The position numbers and the translations under genes were made by a program. 64,000 nucleotides of DNA, from NCBI RefSeq assembly GCF_003285005.1, contig NZ_QMFA01000002.1:242483-306482 (forward strand), written 5' to 3'. This document shows, one piece after another, positions 35,175-43,812 of this stretch (the first letter of the stretch is position 1; every line of letters begins with the position of its first letter). This stretch comes from Paenibacillus sp. YN15 (GTDB lineage: Bacteria > Bacillota > Bacilli > Paenibacillales > NBRC-103111). The notes under the pieces were generated by a model. The model was not told the DNA's origin, did no database searches, and saw only the letters and a program-made list of their open reading frames with translations.

Positions 35175-35831
35175 ATGCGTTTTGAACAAAAGGTCGATGT
35201 TTTGTTTCAGGGAGATTCCATTACCGATACCGGCCGGAACCGGGCCGACACGTACAGCCTTGGCCACGGGTATGCCGCCCGGATAAGCGGCAAGCTGGGG
35301 TATGAGCTGGCGGAGTCCGCACCGCTTTTCCTGAACCGGGGAATCAGCGGCAACCGGGTTTCCGATTTGTACGCCCGTTGGAACGAGGATGCCATCTATC
35401 TGAATCCGAAGCGCCTCAGCATTCTGATCGGCGTGAACGACGCGTGGCGGATCATGAACCGGCTGCCTGAAGGCGCAGGAGACCGTTTCGAAAGCTCCTA
35501 CCGCCATTTGCTGCAGATCACCAAGGAGTATTTGCCCGATACCGGACTGATCCTGATGGAGCCGTTTATTCTGAATTGCGGCGCTACCCAGGAGCAGTGG
35601 GAGGGCTGGAAAAGCCTGATCGAGACTTATCAGACGGTGGTGAAGCAGCTGGCTGAGGAAAATGGAGCGGTTTTCGTTCCGCTGCAGAAGGCCTTCGACG
35701 AAGCGGCCAAACGGACCGCGGCAACCTTCTGGACAGGCGACGGCGTACACCCTACGGCCGCAGGCCATGAGCTGATCTCCCGGGTATGGATCGAGACGGT
35801 TCAGAACAGCCCGCTGGCGCTCCGCTCCTAA
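35175..35831 (+). CDS. SGNH/GDSL-type esterase
   Basis: A 218-residue hydrolase, probably removing acyl groups from plant polysaccharides or oligosaccharides. All four SGNH blocks are visible: GDSITDTG near 13 (Ser nucleophile), NRGISGNRV near 54 (Gly and Asn region), GVND near 91, and DGVHPTAAGH near 190 with the catalytic Asp and His. No signal peptide is present, so it works in the cytoplasm. It is monocistronic, behind an operator-like palindrome, and convergent with GH31 across a strong shared terminator. Its place next to GH31 and GH51 suggests deacetylation of imported hemicellulose or pectin fragments (inference). Confidence 0.88.
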   Translation: MRFEQKVDVLFQGDSITDTGRNRADTYSLGHGYAARISGKLGYELAESAPLFLNRGISGNRVSDLYARWNEDAIYLNPKRLSILIGVNDAWRIMNRLPEGAGDRFESSYRHLLQITKEYLPDTGLILMEPFILNCGATQEQWEGWKSLIETYQTVVKQLAEENGAVFVPLQKAFDEAAKRTAATFWTGDGVHPTAAGHELISRVWIETVQNSPLALRS

Positions 35832-35836
35832 CACCT

Positions 35837-35888
35837 AAAACCCCCGAAATACCGTCCCAGGACGGCGGTTTCGGGGGTTCAATGTTTT
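35837..35888. terminator. Strong terminator stem between convergent genes
   Basis: AACCCCCGAAATACCGTCC pairs with GGACGGCGGTTTCGGGGGTT (35837-35876) with one mismatch. T runs lie downstream on the plus strand; the minus-strand gene ends 28 bp further on. Confidence 0.85.
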
Positions 35889-35915
35889 TAAGCGGCGGGA
35901 ACGGCAGCCTGTTCG

Positions 35916-37991
35916 TTATGGCCGGGCGGGGGCGGCTGCGAACAGGTAGCGGTGCGCCGGAAAATTCCCCGTGCGCTCCACGCGGACGCCGTTTTGGCTG
36001 TCCAGCTCCGCCTTGACCCAATTATGCCGGCCCTCCCGGTATCCATAGGATATGCCGTCATCCTCATACAGGACGCAATTCCGGGCCTCCGCGCCAAACG
36101 GATGCAGCTCCACCTGGAACACCGCATCATCGGCCACAAACGGCAGGGGTTTGGCCAGCGGCAGAAGGGTGCCGTCCTTGACGAATACGGGAATCTGCTC
36201 CAAGCCGGGAGCAAGCAAGTAGCTTTGACTCCCTTCATAGATCCGGCCGGTCCAGAAGCAATGCCAGACGCCCTTCGGCAAATAAACCTGGCGCTCCGCA
36301 GTGCCTGTAATGATCGGGGCTACCAGAAGGGAATCCCCCATCATATAGGCGTCATCGATGCCGTAGGTGTGGGGATCGTCCGGGTAGTCCATGACCAAAG
36401 CGCGGAACGGCGGCAAGCCTTCCTCGCTGTAGCGGGCGTATGCCGTATACAGATAGGGGATCAGAGACATCCGGGTTTGGAAAAGAGAGCGGCACAGCTC
36501 GCGGATCTCCGCATAATTGTCCAGGAACTCCCCGGCCACATTCTTGTCCCGGTCCACCTGCATCCAGGGCGGATTGGGAATCCGCCAGCAGTTCAGCAGG
36601 GCCATGGGTGAAAAGACGGCGGTCTGAATCCGGCGGATCAGATCCTCCGGGGATTCCGCCTGGCGCACCTCGGGAGACCACAACAAGCCGGAGAAGCCGC
36701 AGTTGACAACGCCGCGGATAAATACCTTGTGGTTATACAAATCGCTGTACAGCACAAAGGGCAGGGGAGCCGCCATGGCGCCGGAGGCTCTGACCTGGGA
36801 CAGGGTCCGTTTGCCTGCTTCCTCGAAGGGGGCCAGAATGGTTTGCTGGTAGAGAGCGCCCAACTGGTTATGCATTTGCTCGCCGTCCATGCCGGAGGGG
36901 AACCGGGCGATATCCGGGAAGGACCAGTTGGAATGGACATAATCGGAGCTGTCGCACTCGTCCAGCTTGAACCCGGCGATGCCCTTGTCCACAAAAGCCT
37001 TCCTGTGATGTCCGGCGAACGTTTCGCGGGCTTCCCCAACGGACAAATCGGGCACCAGCCCTTCCCATACCTCGTAATCCCCGGAATGGGGCTTCAAGTC
37101 CCCGTACATGGGAGAGGAGGGATGCACAAACAGATGCTCCCACAGGTTCACCCGGTAATCCATGTCGTACAGCTCCCCGAGCATGGCCTCATGGTCGGGA
37201 AAACGCCCTTCATCCCAAACAAATGAGCAGGAATAGGCCTTGGTCTGCCAACCCGGCTCAAAGCCGAACACATCCACCGGCATGTTGTCCTCCCGGAAGG
37301 TGCGGGCCAGCCGCATCACATCCTCCTTCTTGGCGGCGCTGTATGCCCGGTACCACATGCCCAGGCCCCACATGGGCGGAAGCGCGCCGCCTCCGGAGAA
37401 CAGATTGTAGCGCTGCACCGCTTCCCGGAGACCGGGGCCCTCGAAGAAATAAACCTCGATGCCCTGGGCCACGGGCACATCCACAGCGACCGTCCGGTTG
37501 CCCTCCGACTTCTGGTAGCCGTACAGCTCGATTTCCGAGGTGCCAACGGCCTTCTGCTCCAGCTTCTTGTGCTCGGATTCCCCCTTGCGAAGGTTCGTTC
37601 CGCAATAAAAGGCGGCATACCGGTTGGTATCCACCAGCACCCCGTAGCCTTTGGTGGACACATAAAAGGGAACGGGCGCATGACTGTCCCCGGTATCGGC
37701 TACCGGATCGCTGTTGACCCGGATCACCTTTTTGCGGCCCGTATGATCCACCGCATGAAGCTGCAGGCCAAAGCCGTAAATATGCTCCTCCCCGCCCAAA
37801 GGCAGCTCGATGAGGACTCCCCGGGGCGTTGCCCGGATGGAAACCTCTTCCTCCGTAAAGGGGGCTTTGCCGGGGCAAGCCAGGCCGTCAAGGGCCGCTT
37901 CCTTGGCCGGAGCGCTGCGGTACCGGACAGGCGTATGCGGCTCAGGTTCGCCAAAGCTCATTTTCCAAATGCCGTTTGCCACTTTTTCCAT
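35916..37991 (-). CDS. GH31 family alpha-glycosidase
   Basis: A 691-residue cytoplasmic glycosidase. N-terminal beta-sandwich (about 1-220) with EEHIYGFGLQLHAVD near 69, then the catalytic barrel (about 225-560) with the nucleophile region GFKLDECD (Asp344, where most GH31 enzymes have KTDFGE), then C-terminal beta domains with SLLVAPI near 577. GH31 covers alpha-glucosidase, alpha-xylosidase and alpha-galactosidase activities, so substrate cannot be fixed. GAGGTG sits before the ATG at 37991. The gene diverges from an AraC regulator 123 bp away, which probably controls it. Confidence 0.88.
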   Translation of the reverse strand: MEKVANGIWKMSFGEPEPHTPVRYRSAPAKEAALDGLACPGKAPFTEEEVSIRATPRGVLIELPLGGEEHIYGFGLQLHAVDHTGRKKVIRVNSDPVADTGDSHAPVPFYVSTKGYGVLVDTNRYAAFYCGTNLRKGESEHKKLEQKAVGTSEIELYGYQKSEGNRTVAVDVPVAQGIEVYFFEGPGLREAVQRYNLFSGGGALPPMWGLGMWYRAYSAAKKEDVMRLARTFREDNMPVDVFGFEPGWQTKAYSCSFVWDEGRFPDHEAMLGELYDMDYRVNLWEHLFVHPSSPMYGDLKPHSGDYEVWEGLVPDLSVGEARETFAGHHRKAFVDKGIAGFKLDECDSSDYVHSNWSFPDIARFPSGMDGEQMHNQLGALYQQTILAPFEEAGKRTLSQVRASGAMAAPLPFVLYSDLYNHKVFIRGVVNCGFSGLLWSPEVRQAESPEDLIRRIQTAVFSPMALLNCWRIPNPPWMQVDRDKNVAGEFLDNYAEIRELCRSLFQTRMSLIPYLYTAYARYSEEGLPPFRALVMDYPDDPHTYGIDDAYMMGDSLLVAPIITGTAERQVYLPKGVWHCFWTGRIYEGSQSYLLAPGLEQIPVFVKDGTLLPLAKPLPFVADDAVFQVELHPFGAEARNCVLYEDDGISYGYREGRHNWVKAELDSQNGVRVERTGNFPAHRYLFAAAPARP

Positions 37992-38114
37992 ATGGACACC
38001 TCATTTATCGAATGTAGAATAACCGGATTTATCCCGATTATATCATTGCCGTATTGGCGGAAATTGTGGCATACTATGAAAAAATATCACTATTCTATCC
38101 ATCTGAGGTTTGCG

Positions 38115-38996
38115 ATGAACAAGCTGTTTGAGCCTGTCTATTTTGACCATTCCACCATGTTCTGGGATTACCGGATCAGGATTGAGAAGCATTTCAAAGG
38201 GTATTACCATTGGCATCAATGCTGCGAATGTATGCTTGTCCATGAAGGGAGGGGCACCGTGGTCCTTAACCGGCAGACCTACCGGCTGCGCAAAGGGATG
38301 CTCTTCTTTTTTCAGCCGTACCAGCTTCATCAGGTATATGTGGAGGTGTCCCCGGAGGAGCCGTATGAGCGGTCGATTTTTTATGTGGACCCTTTGGCGG
38401 TGGAGGAGCTGCTGCGTGCCTTCCCCACACGGCGGGCCAGATTCGAAGCTCTATGCCGGGATCGCAGCCATCCCCATGCCTATGATCTCAAGCAGGAGGG
38501 GGAGCGGATGGAATGGGTGTTCGACACCTACCATCATGCCCATTCCACCGGCAAGGGAGAGGATGTGGAGGAGCTGACCCTGTTTTTTCTGCAGTTTCTC
38601 CAGCATCTGCCTGATGCGGCTTTTGCGGGCAACAGCCTTGCCAACCCGTCCAAACCATTGCGGGGAACCCGCTATTCGGAGCGGGTGATGAGCTGGATCG
38701 AAGCGCATTATCATGAGAAAATTTCCATGGACCAATTGGCGGAAGCGCTGCATCTGTCCAACAATTATATTTCCCGGATCTTCCGGGAGGAGACAGGGGG
38801 CAGCATCAGCGATTACATCACGGCCAGGCGGATCAAACAGGCCTGCCGGCTGCTGGAGACAACAGACCTGTCGGTCGGCATGATCGCCGATGCCATCGGC
38901 TACGATAATCCCTCCTATTTCATCCATTTGTTCAGGAAGGTGATGGGCGTCACTCCCCTTAAATACAGATCGGCCCGGAACCATATGCGCGATTAA
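38115..38996 (+). CDS. AraC-family transcriptional regulator with cupin sensor domain
   Basis: A 293-residue regulator. An N-terminal cupin-like sugar-sensing domain (about 10-150) with the HWHQCCE and LRKGMLFFFQP blocks precedes a C-terminal AraC double helix-turn-helix (about 190-285) with ISMDQLAEALHLSNNYISRIF and IADAIGYDNPSYFIHLFRK. I prefer the ATG at 38115 with TGAGGTT upstream; an in-frame ATG at 38076 has a poor site. It is flanked by GH31 (divergent) and GH51 (84 bp downstream, same strand), so it probably activates both. A GGTCA/TGACC inverted repeat and a GACCAT direct repeat lie before GH51. Confidence 0.88.
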   Translation: MNKLFEPVYFDHSTMFWDYRIRIEKHFKGYYHWHQCCECMLVHEGRGTVVLNRQTYRLRKGMLFFFQPYQLHQVYVEVSPEEPYERSIFYVDPLAVEELLRAFPTRRARFEALCRDRSHPHAYDLKQEGERMEWVFDTYHHAHSTGKGEDVEELTLFFLQFLQHLPDAAFAGNSLANPSKPLRGTRYSERVMSWIEAHYHEKISMDQLAEALHLSNNYISRIFREETGGSISDYITARRIKQACRLLETTDLSVGMIADAIGYDNPSYFIHLFRKVMGVTPLKYRSARNHMRD

Positions 38997-39012
38997 AGCA
39001 AAAAGCACAATC

Positions 39013-39039
39013 GGTCAGGAATTGACCATGATAGACCAT
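39013..39039. promoter_or_regulatory. Inverted and direct repeats before the arabinofuranosidase gene
   Basis: GGTCA (39013-39017) and TGACC (39023-39027) form an inverted repeat. GACCAT at 39024-39029 recurs at 39034-39039, ten bases apart. These are candidate sites for the adjacent AraC regulator. I see no matching copy upstream of GH31. Confidence 0.4.
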
Positions 39040-39079
39040 TGTTTTGGGGGAGGCCTCTTCATAGAATGGAGAAAAGGAG

Positions 39080-41467
39080 ATGGATAACCCAATGTCGTCT
39101 AAGCCTGAATTGCGTATTGATTGCGGAGCTCCGCTTACACCGCTGAACGATCTGTTCGGCATTTTTTTTGAGGACCTGAACCATGCCGCCGACGGGGGGC
39201 TGTACGCCGAGCTGGTGCAGAACCGTTCCTTCGAGTTCGACCCTATCGATCATCCGTCCTACCATTCCTTGACTGCTTGGGAGAAATTGGAGCGCGGAGG
39301 CCAGGTAGAGCTTGCCGTGGAAAATGTGGAGCCCCTGAACCGGCGAAATCCCCATTACGCGGTGCTGGAGCTGAAGGGCCCGGGAGCGGGCGGCCTGTTA
39401 AACGCAGGCTTTAACAGCGGAATACCGGTCCGCGAAGGAGAGCAATACCGGTTTTCTTTTTACGCCAGAAGGGAAGGCGCTCTTGGAGAGCGGGTAACGG
39501 TTTCGCTGGAATCCGCCGCGGGAGAGGTATACGCCCAGGCGCAAATCGCCGTTGCCGGAGCCGGATGGGAGAAGTACGAAACTGTGCTCGAGGCAAACGC
39601 CACCGACTTCAGCGGCAGACTGGCCATTGTTGCGGAGGGGGAGGGCAGACTGTATCTGGATATGGTGTCCCTGTTCCCGGTGAATACCTTCCTTGGCCGC
39701 GAGAACGGCATGAGAGCGGATATTGCCCAACTGCTGGCGGATATGAGACCGAAGTTCATGCGCTTCCCCGGAGGCTGTCTGATTCATGATGGTTCGCTGA
39801 ATGCAGAGGACCGGGATTCCATGTACCGTTGGAAAAATACGTTGGGAGATGTGGCCCAGCGCCCTGCCAGGCGGAACAATTGGCGGTACAACCAGACCTT
39901 GGGTTTGGGCTATTACGAGTATTTCCTGTTCTGCGAGGATATCGGGGCCAAACCCCTTCCGGTGCTTCCGGCGGGCTATGATCCCCATCATCAGGCTGCG
40001 GTTCCTCTGGACGAGCTGGGGCCGTGGATTGATGACGCCCTGGATCTGATCGAATTTGCCAACGGCGCGGCGGATACGGAATGGGGCGCCGTCCGGGCGT
40101 CACTTGGCCATCCGGAGCCCTTCGGCTTGGAATATCTGGCCATCGGCAACGAAGAGGTAGGGGAAGCCTTTTTTGAGCGGTACAAGTATTTCCACGAGGC
40201 CATCCGGGAGCGGTATCCAGAGATCAAAATCATCAACAGCAGCGGCCCCTTTGCCGCCGGCAGCGAGTATGACCGCGGATGGAAATCCGCCCGGGAGAAC
40301 GGCTCGGATCTGGTGGATGAGCATTATTACCAGTCGCCGGAATGGTTCCTGGCCAATATGGACCGGTATGACAGCTTCAAGGCGGATGAGCCCAAGGTAT
40401 TCCTGGGGGAATACGCCACATGGGGCAATACCTACTACAATGCTTTGGTGGAGGCCGCTTTCATGACCCGGCTGGAGCGCAACGCCCATGCGGTGGGGCT
40501 GGCCTGCTACGCCCCGATGCTGTGCAATGCGGATTATGTCAACTGGAAGCCGGATATGATCTGGTTCAACAATCATCAGGCTTATGGCACAGCCAATTAT
40601 TATGTGCAAAAGCTGTTTATGAACCACCAGGGGGACGAATTGCTGGGAGTGGCGGCAGACGGGCTGGGCCAGCCGGAGAAGCCGGAGGATAAGCCGGTCA
40701 GCGGCGGCTTGGCGTTGGTCACGGATCAGGCGGACATGATGTTCAGCCGCATCAGTCTGACCAATGACAATACCGGCGAGGTTCTGGAGCTGGACCATCT
40801 CTGCGGACGGCTGTCCAATCTGCCGGGGGCGCAGGCGGAGGGACTTTCCGGTACGCTGGATTTGGGCGAAACAGGCTGGAGCGCCTATACGCTCCGTCTC
40901 ACGTGCAGGAAGCTGGCCGGACGGAAGGGCTTTGTGATCCGCTTCGGCAAAACCGATGCGGACAACTTCCTCTATTGGGAAGTGGGCGGCTGGCAGAACC
41001 AGGACTCCATTATCGGCGCGCGGGTGAACGGGCGTTCCAGCTGTCTGGCGCAGAATATTTTTACCCTGGAAACGCAAAAGGACTATGAGCTGGTGCTGGA
41101 GGTACGGGGCCGGAAAATCCGGTCGTATATGAATGGGCAGCCGGACCATGAAACGGAGGACCGTCTTCCCTCTGTGGAGCCGCTGTACTTGACCGCCAGC
41201 CGGGAGCATGGCACCGGGGATGTAATTGTAAAAGCGGTGAATGTGCGGGAGCAGGCGGTAAGCACCCGTGTGGTGCTGGACGGGTTCGGCGGAAAGCCTG
41301 CCGTTGCCCAAGTGTATGAACTGGCGGGTTATGCGCTTGCGGCTGAGAACAGCTTCGCGGAGCCGGAGCTGATTAAACCCCGGGAACATCGCTTCGACGT
41401 TCAGGAAGGCTGCTTCGACTATAAGTTTCCGGGGCAGTCGGTGACGGTTTTCCGGATTCACCGATAA
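39080..41467 (+). CDS. GH51 alpha-L-arabinofuranosidase
   Basis: A 795-residue enzyme releasing arabinofuranosyl side chains from arabinan or arabinoxylan fragments. An N-terminal segment DLFGIFFEDLNHAADGGLYAEL is typical of GH51. A carbohydrate-binding-like insertion (about 90-205) precedes the catalytic barrel, with acid/base Glu358 in AIGNEEVG and nucleophile Glu444 in FLGEYATWG. A LamG-like region (about 555-705) and the C-terminal beta domain follow. At 795 residues it is longer than the roughly 500-residue intracellular Bacillus enzymes because of the two extra domains. There is no signal peptide. A terminator stem follows. Confidence 0.9.
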   Translation: MDNPMSSKPELRIDCGAPLTPLNDLFGIFFEDLNHAADGGLYAELVQNRSFEFDPIDHPSYHSLTAWEKLERGGQVELAVENVEPLNRRNPHYAVLELKGPGAGGLLNAGFNSGIPVREGEQYRFSFYARREGALGERVTVSLESAAGEVYAQAQIAVAGAGWEKYETVLEANATDFSGRLAIVAEGEGRLYLDMVSLFPVNTFLGRENGMRADIAQLLADMRPKFMRFPGGCLIHDGSLNAEDRDSMYRWKNTLGDVAQRPARRNNWRYNQTLGLGYYEYFLFCEDIGAKPLPVLPAGYDPHHQAAVPLDELGPWIDDALDLIEFANGAADTEWGAVRASLGHPEPFGLEYLAIGNEEVGEAFFERYKYFHEAIRERYPEIKIINSSGPFAAGSEYDRGWKSARENGSDLVDEHYYQSPEWFLANMDRYDSFKADEPKVFLGEYATWGNTYYNALVEAAFMTRLERNAHAVGLACYAPMLCNADYVNWKPDMIWFNNHQAYGTANYYVQKLFMNHQGDELLGVAADGLGQPEKPEDKPVSGGLALVTDQADMMFSRISLTNDNTGEVLELDHLCGRLSNLPGAQAEGLSGTLDLGETGWSAYTLRLTCRKLAGRKGFVIRFGKTDADNFLYWEVGGWQNQDSIIGARVNGRSSCLAQNIFTLETQKDYELVLEVRGRKIRSYMNGQPDHETEDRLPSVEPLYLTASREHGTGDVIVKAVNVREQAVSTRVVLDGFGGKPAVAQVYELAGYALAAENSFAEPELIKPREHRFDVQEGCFDYKFPGQSVTVFRIHR

Positions 41468-41475
41468 GATTGGAG

Positions 41476-41517
41476 GGGAGTATGAGGCGTTCGGCGTCTT
41501 CTGCTCCCTTTTTATTT
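41476..41517 (+). terminator. Intrinsic terminator of the GH51 gene
   Basis: GGGAG (41476-41480) pairs with CTCCC (41504-41508), continued inward by a partly wobble-paired stem with loop TTCGG, then TTTTTATTTT. Confidence 0.7.
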
Positions 41518-41595
41518 TCATCTGGCATTTTTCCCGGAAACAGGTAATATGAGGGCATAGGCCCAATAACGAATCGATAAAGCGGGGGTGCTGCA

Positions 41596-42363
41596 ATGTT
41601 TCTGTCCCACCAGGAAAATATCAGGCAATACACGGCGGAAGCCAGCCGGAACAGCGGGGTGCTGGCCGTCATCATCGGCGGCTCCATTGCCCACGGATAT
41701 GCCACGGAGAAGTCGGACATTGATGTGATGCTGGTTGTGCCGGAGGAGGAGTTTGAGCGGCGGCTGGAGGCCGGGGAGATTCAGTTTCTTGATAAGGCTT
41801 TTCATGTGGACGGCAAGTATATCAGTCTGGAGTTTATCCGCAAGGTGATTGCTTCCGGCAATGAAGCGACCCGGTACTCTTTTGAAGGCGCTTTCGTGAC
41901 TTTTTCCCGGGTGGAGGGGCTGGAGGAGCTGCTTGCCCAAGCGCAAGCCTATCCCCTGGAGCAGAAGCAGGACAAGATCAACCGGTTCTACGGCCAGTTC
42001 AAGGCCTGGCATTGGTACTGCAAGGACGCCTTGAAGAAGGGGAATCCCTATCTGCTGGATTATGCGGTTTCCAATTTGGTCCTGTTCGGAGGCAGGCTGA
42101 TTCTGGCGTACAATGAGAAGCTGTTTCCTTATCAAAAATGGTTTTTGCGGGTGCTGGACAGCTGCGGGGAGAAGCCCGATCAGCTGATGGAGAAGCTGGA
42201 CGCTCTGATGGAGAAGAAAGGCTTGGCCGAGGTGGAGGCGTTTCATTCGGCGGTGGACGAATTCAGCCAATGGAATACCACCGGGCGCAGGTGGCCGAAT
42301 TTATTCTTGTATGACAGCGAATGGAAGTGGCTGTATGGGGAGCCGCCGGTGGCGGATTTGTAG
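41596..42363 (+). CDS. Nucleotidyltransferase-domain protein
   Basis: A 255-residue protein with an N-terminal nucleotidyltransferase fold. GGSIAHGYATEKSDIDVML near residues 28-46 has the GS and DxD metal-binding residues of the polymerase-beta superfamily. The C-terminal half is helical. Relatives include aminoglycoside nucleotidyltransferases and uncharacterised proteins. No partner gene (for example a HEPN protein) is adjacent, so a toxin-antitoxin role is not supported. It lies between the GH51 gene and a convergent FAD oxidoreductase, with its own leader. Substrate is unknown. Confidence 0.75.
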   Translation: MFLSHQENIRQYTAEASRNSGVLAVIIGGSIAHGYATEKSDIDVMLVVPEEEFERRLEAGEIQFLDKAFHVDGKYISLEFIRKVIASGNEATRYSFEGAFVTFSRVEGLEELLAQAQAYPLEQKQDKINRFYGQFKAWHWYCKDALKKGNPYLLDYAVSNLVLFGGRLILAYNEKLFPYQKWFLRVLDSCGEKPDQLMEKLDALMEKKGLAEVEAFHSAVDEFSQWNTTGRRWPNLFLYDSEWKWLYGEPPVADL

Positions 42364-42399
42364 GAAATGCCTTGAGCCTAGCTGGATACAAGCCAGCGC

Positions 42400-42430
42400 A
42401 AAACTAAAAGCCACCCGGACAACGGGCGGC
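42400..42430 (-). terminator. Terminator of the FAD oxidoreductase gene
   Basis: On the minus strand GCCGCCCG and CGGGTGGC form an 8-bp stem with one G-U pair, followed by TTTTAGTTTT. Confidence 0.75.
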
Positions 42431-42449
42431 TTCTATGTCTTGCCAACAG

Positions 42450-43700
42450 CTACTTCTGGAATACCACGCCTTGTCCGGCCAACCGCTCATGAAGCGCGTC
42501 CATGGGGATATCGGCAATGGGCAGCTTTTCCTCCACCGCGAGGGAAGCGGCGATGCCGGCGGCTTGGCCCAGGGCGAAGCAGGTGGGCTGCACCCGCATG
42601 GAGGACATGGCCACATGGGTAGCGGAAATGGAGCGTCCGGCCACCAGCAGGCCCTTCACATTTACCGGCACCATGCAGCGGTAGGGGATATCGTAGCCGT
42701 CGATGTGGCGTTCGTCGGTTCCTTTTTTGCCGTCGGGGCTGTGGATGTCGATCTCATAATTGGTCTGTGCCACCACATCCGCGAAGCGGCGTCCGTTCAG
42801 CAGGTCATCTTCGGTCAGGGTATACAAACCCTCGATCTGGTTGGACTCCCGCACGCCTGTCTGTCCTGCCACATGGGAGAGAATATAGTTCTCGAATCCG
42901 TTGCGCTGCAAGTAGTTGGCAACCGAGAAGACCTGCTTCAGCGCTTCCTTCTCCGCGTAGTTGGTATCCCGGATCAGGCCGCCGTTGCCCTTCACCCGGG
43001 TCATGTTCACCAACAGCGTTCCGTTGCCGCACCGCTCCCAGTACAAGTGCCGCCCCTGGGGCAGATCAGCCACCGCTTCGTAGTAGTAGCAATCCTCCGG
43101 CAAATATGGCTTGACCGGCTGGCCGGTGTTCTGCATCATGAACATCAGCGTCATCGGCTGGGTCATGCCGTCTTCGTCCCGGCCGCTTTTGATGGGCACG
43201 CCTGCCTCCATGGCTACCGCGGCATCGCCTGTACAGTCGATCACCACTTGGGCGGCAAAAGCCTTCAGCCCCTCCCGGGTATGGGCGATCACGCCGGTCA
43301 CCCGGTCTCCTTCCTTTATCGCGGCGATGAAGGAGGTATGGTAAAACACCTCCACCCCTTCCCGTTCCAGCCGGCTGTTCAAATAATGCCGCAGCTCAAA
43401 AGGCGAATATTGCGGGGCAATGGAGGTGCCATGGGTTTCCGGAAGCGAGTCGGGCACCGTATCCGCCACAATCTCCCGGTAAATTCCGGTTACATTGCCA
43501 ACCGGCATATAAATGCTTACGTTGCCCAAGGTGCTCATCCCGCCCAATTGGCCCGAACGCTCCAGCAGGATGGTTTTCTTCCCGCATCTGGCCGCGCTGA
43601 TGGCCGCCGCCGTTCCGGCCGGTCCGCCGCCTACTACAAGTATCTCAGCCTCGGCATACAGCGGCACCTGGCGTTCCAATCCAATCGTCGAATTCGTCAT
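42450..43700 (-). CDS. FAD-dependent oxidoreductase (FAD_oxidored family)
   Basis: A 416-residue flavoprotein. The N-terminal dinucleotide-binding motif is VVGGGPAGTAAAISAARCG (about 22-40), followed by ERSGQLGGMST; AQVVIDCTGDAAVA lies near 158, and a C-terminal FAD-contacting block MRVQPTCFALGQAAGIAAS near 375. Members of this family are often found in carbohydrate-use loci of Paenibacillus and Bacteroidetes, but substrates are largely unknown. GGGAGGG precedes the ATG. It diverges from a LacI regulator across a perfect operator-like palindrome, so it is probably sugar-induced. Confidence 0.82.
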   Translation of the reverse strand: MTNSTIGLERQVPLYAEAEILVVGGGPAGTAAAISAARCGKKTILLERSGQLGGMSTLGNVSIYMPVGNVTGIYREIVADTVPDSLPETHGTSIAPQYSPFELRHYLNSRLEREGVEVFYHTSFIAAIKEGDRVTGVIAHTREGLKAFAAQVVIDCTGDAAVAMEAGVPIKSGRDEDGMTQPMTLMFMMQNTGQPVKPYLPEDCYYYEAVADLPQGRHLYWERCGNGTLLVNMTRVKGNGGLIRDTNYAEKEALKQVFSVANYLQRNGFENYILSHVAGQTGVRESNQIEGLYTLTEDDLLNGRRFADVVAQTNYEIDIHSPDGKKGTDERHIDGYDIPYRCMVPVNVKGLLVAGRSISATHVAMSSMRVQPTCFALGQAAGIAASLAVEEKLPIADIPMDALHERLAGQGVVFQK

Positions 43701-43740
43701 TACTGATCCCTCCCCGTTGATTTCAGCCTCATTATATGAA

Positions 43741-43759
43741 ATGAAACAGTTTCATTATA
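43741..43759. promoter_or_regulatory. LacI-type operator overlapping the oxidoreductase promoter
   Basis: ATGAAACAGTTTCAT (43741-43755) is a perfect inverted repeat (7+1+7). On the minus strand it begins right at a TATAAT -10 element (43754-43759), and a second TATAAT lies 17 bp further down. It sits in the 112-bp gap between the oxidoreductase and the divergent LacI gene. Confidence 0.65.
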
Positions 43760-43812
43760 GCTTCATTTTTGTTACATTTATCTTATTGAACAGGGGTGAG
43801 GGGAGGGGCGCA

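Noticed and set aside
41596-42363. Toxin-antitoxin (MNT/HEPN) system
   Set aside because: The nucleotidyltransferase is longer than MNT antitoxins and no HEPN partner is adjacent.
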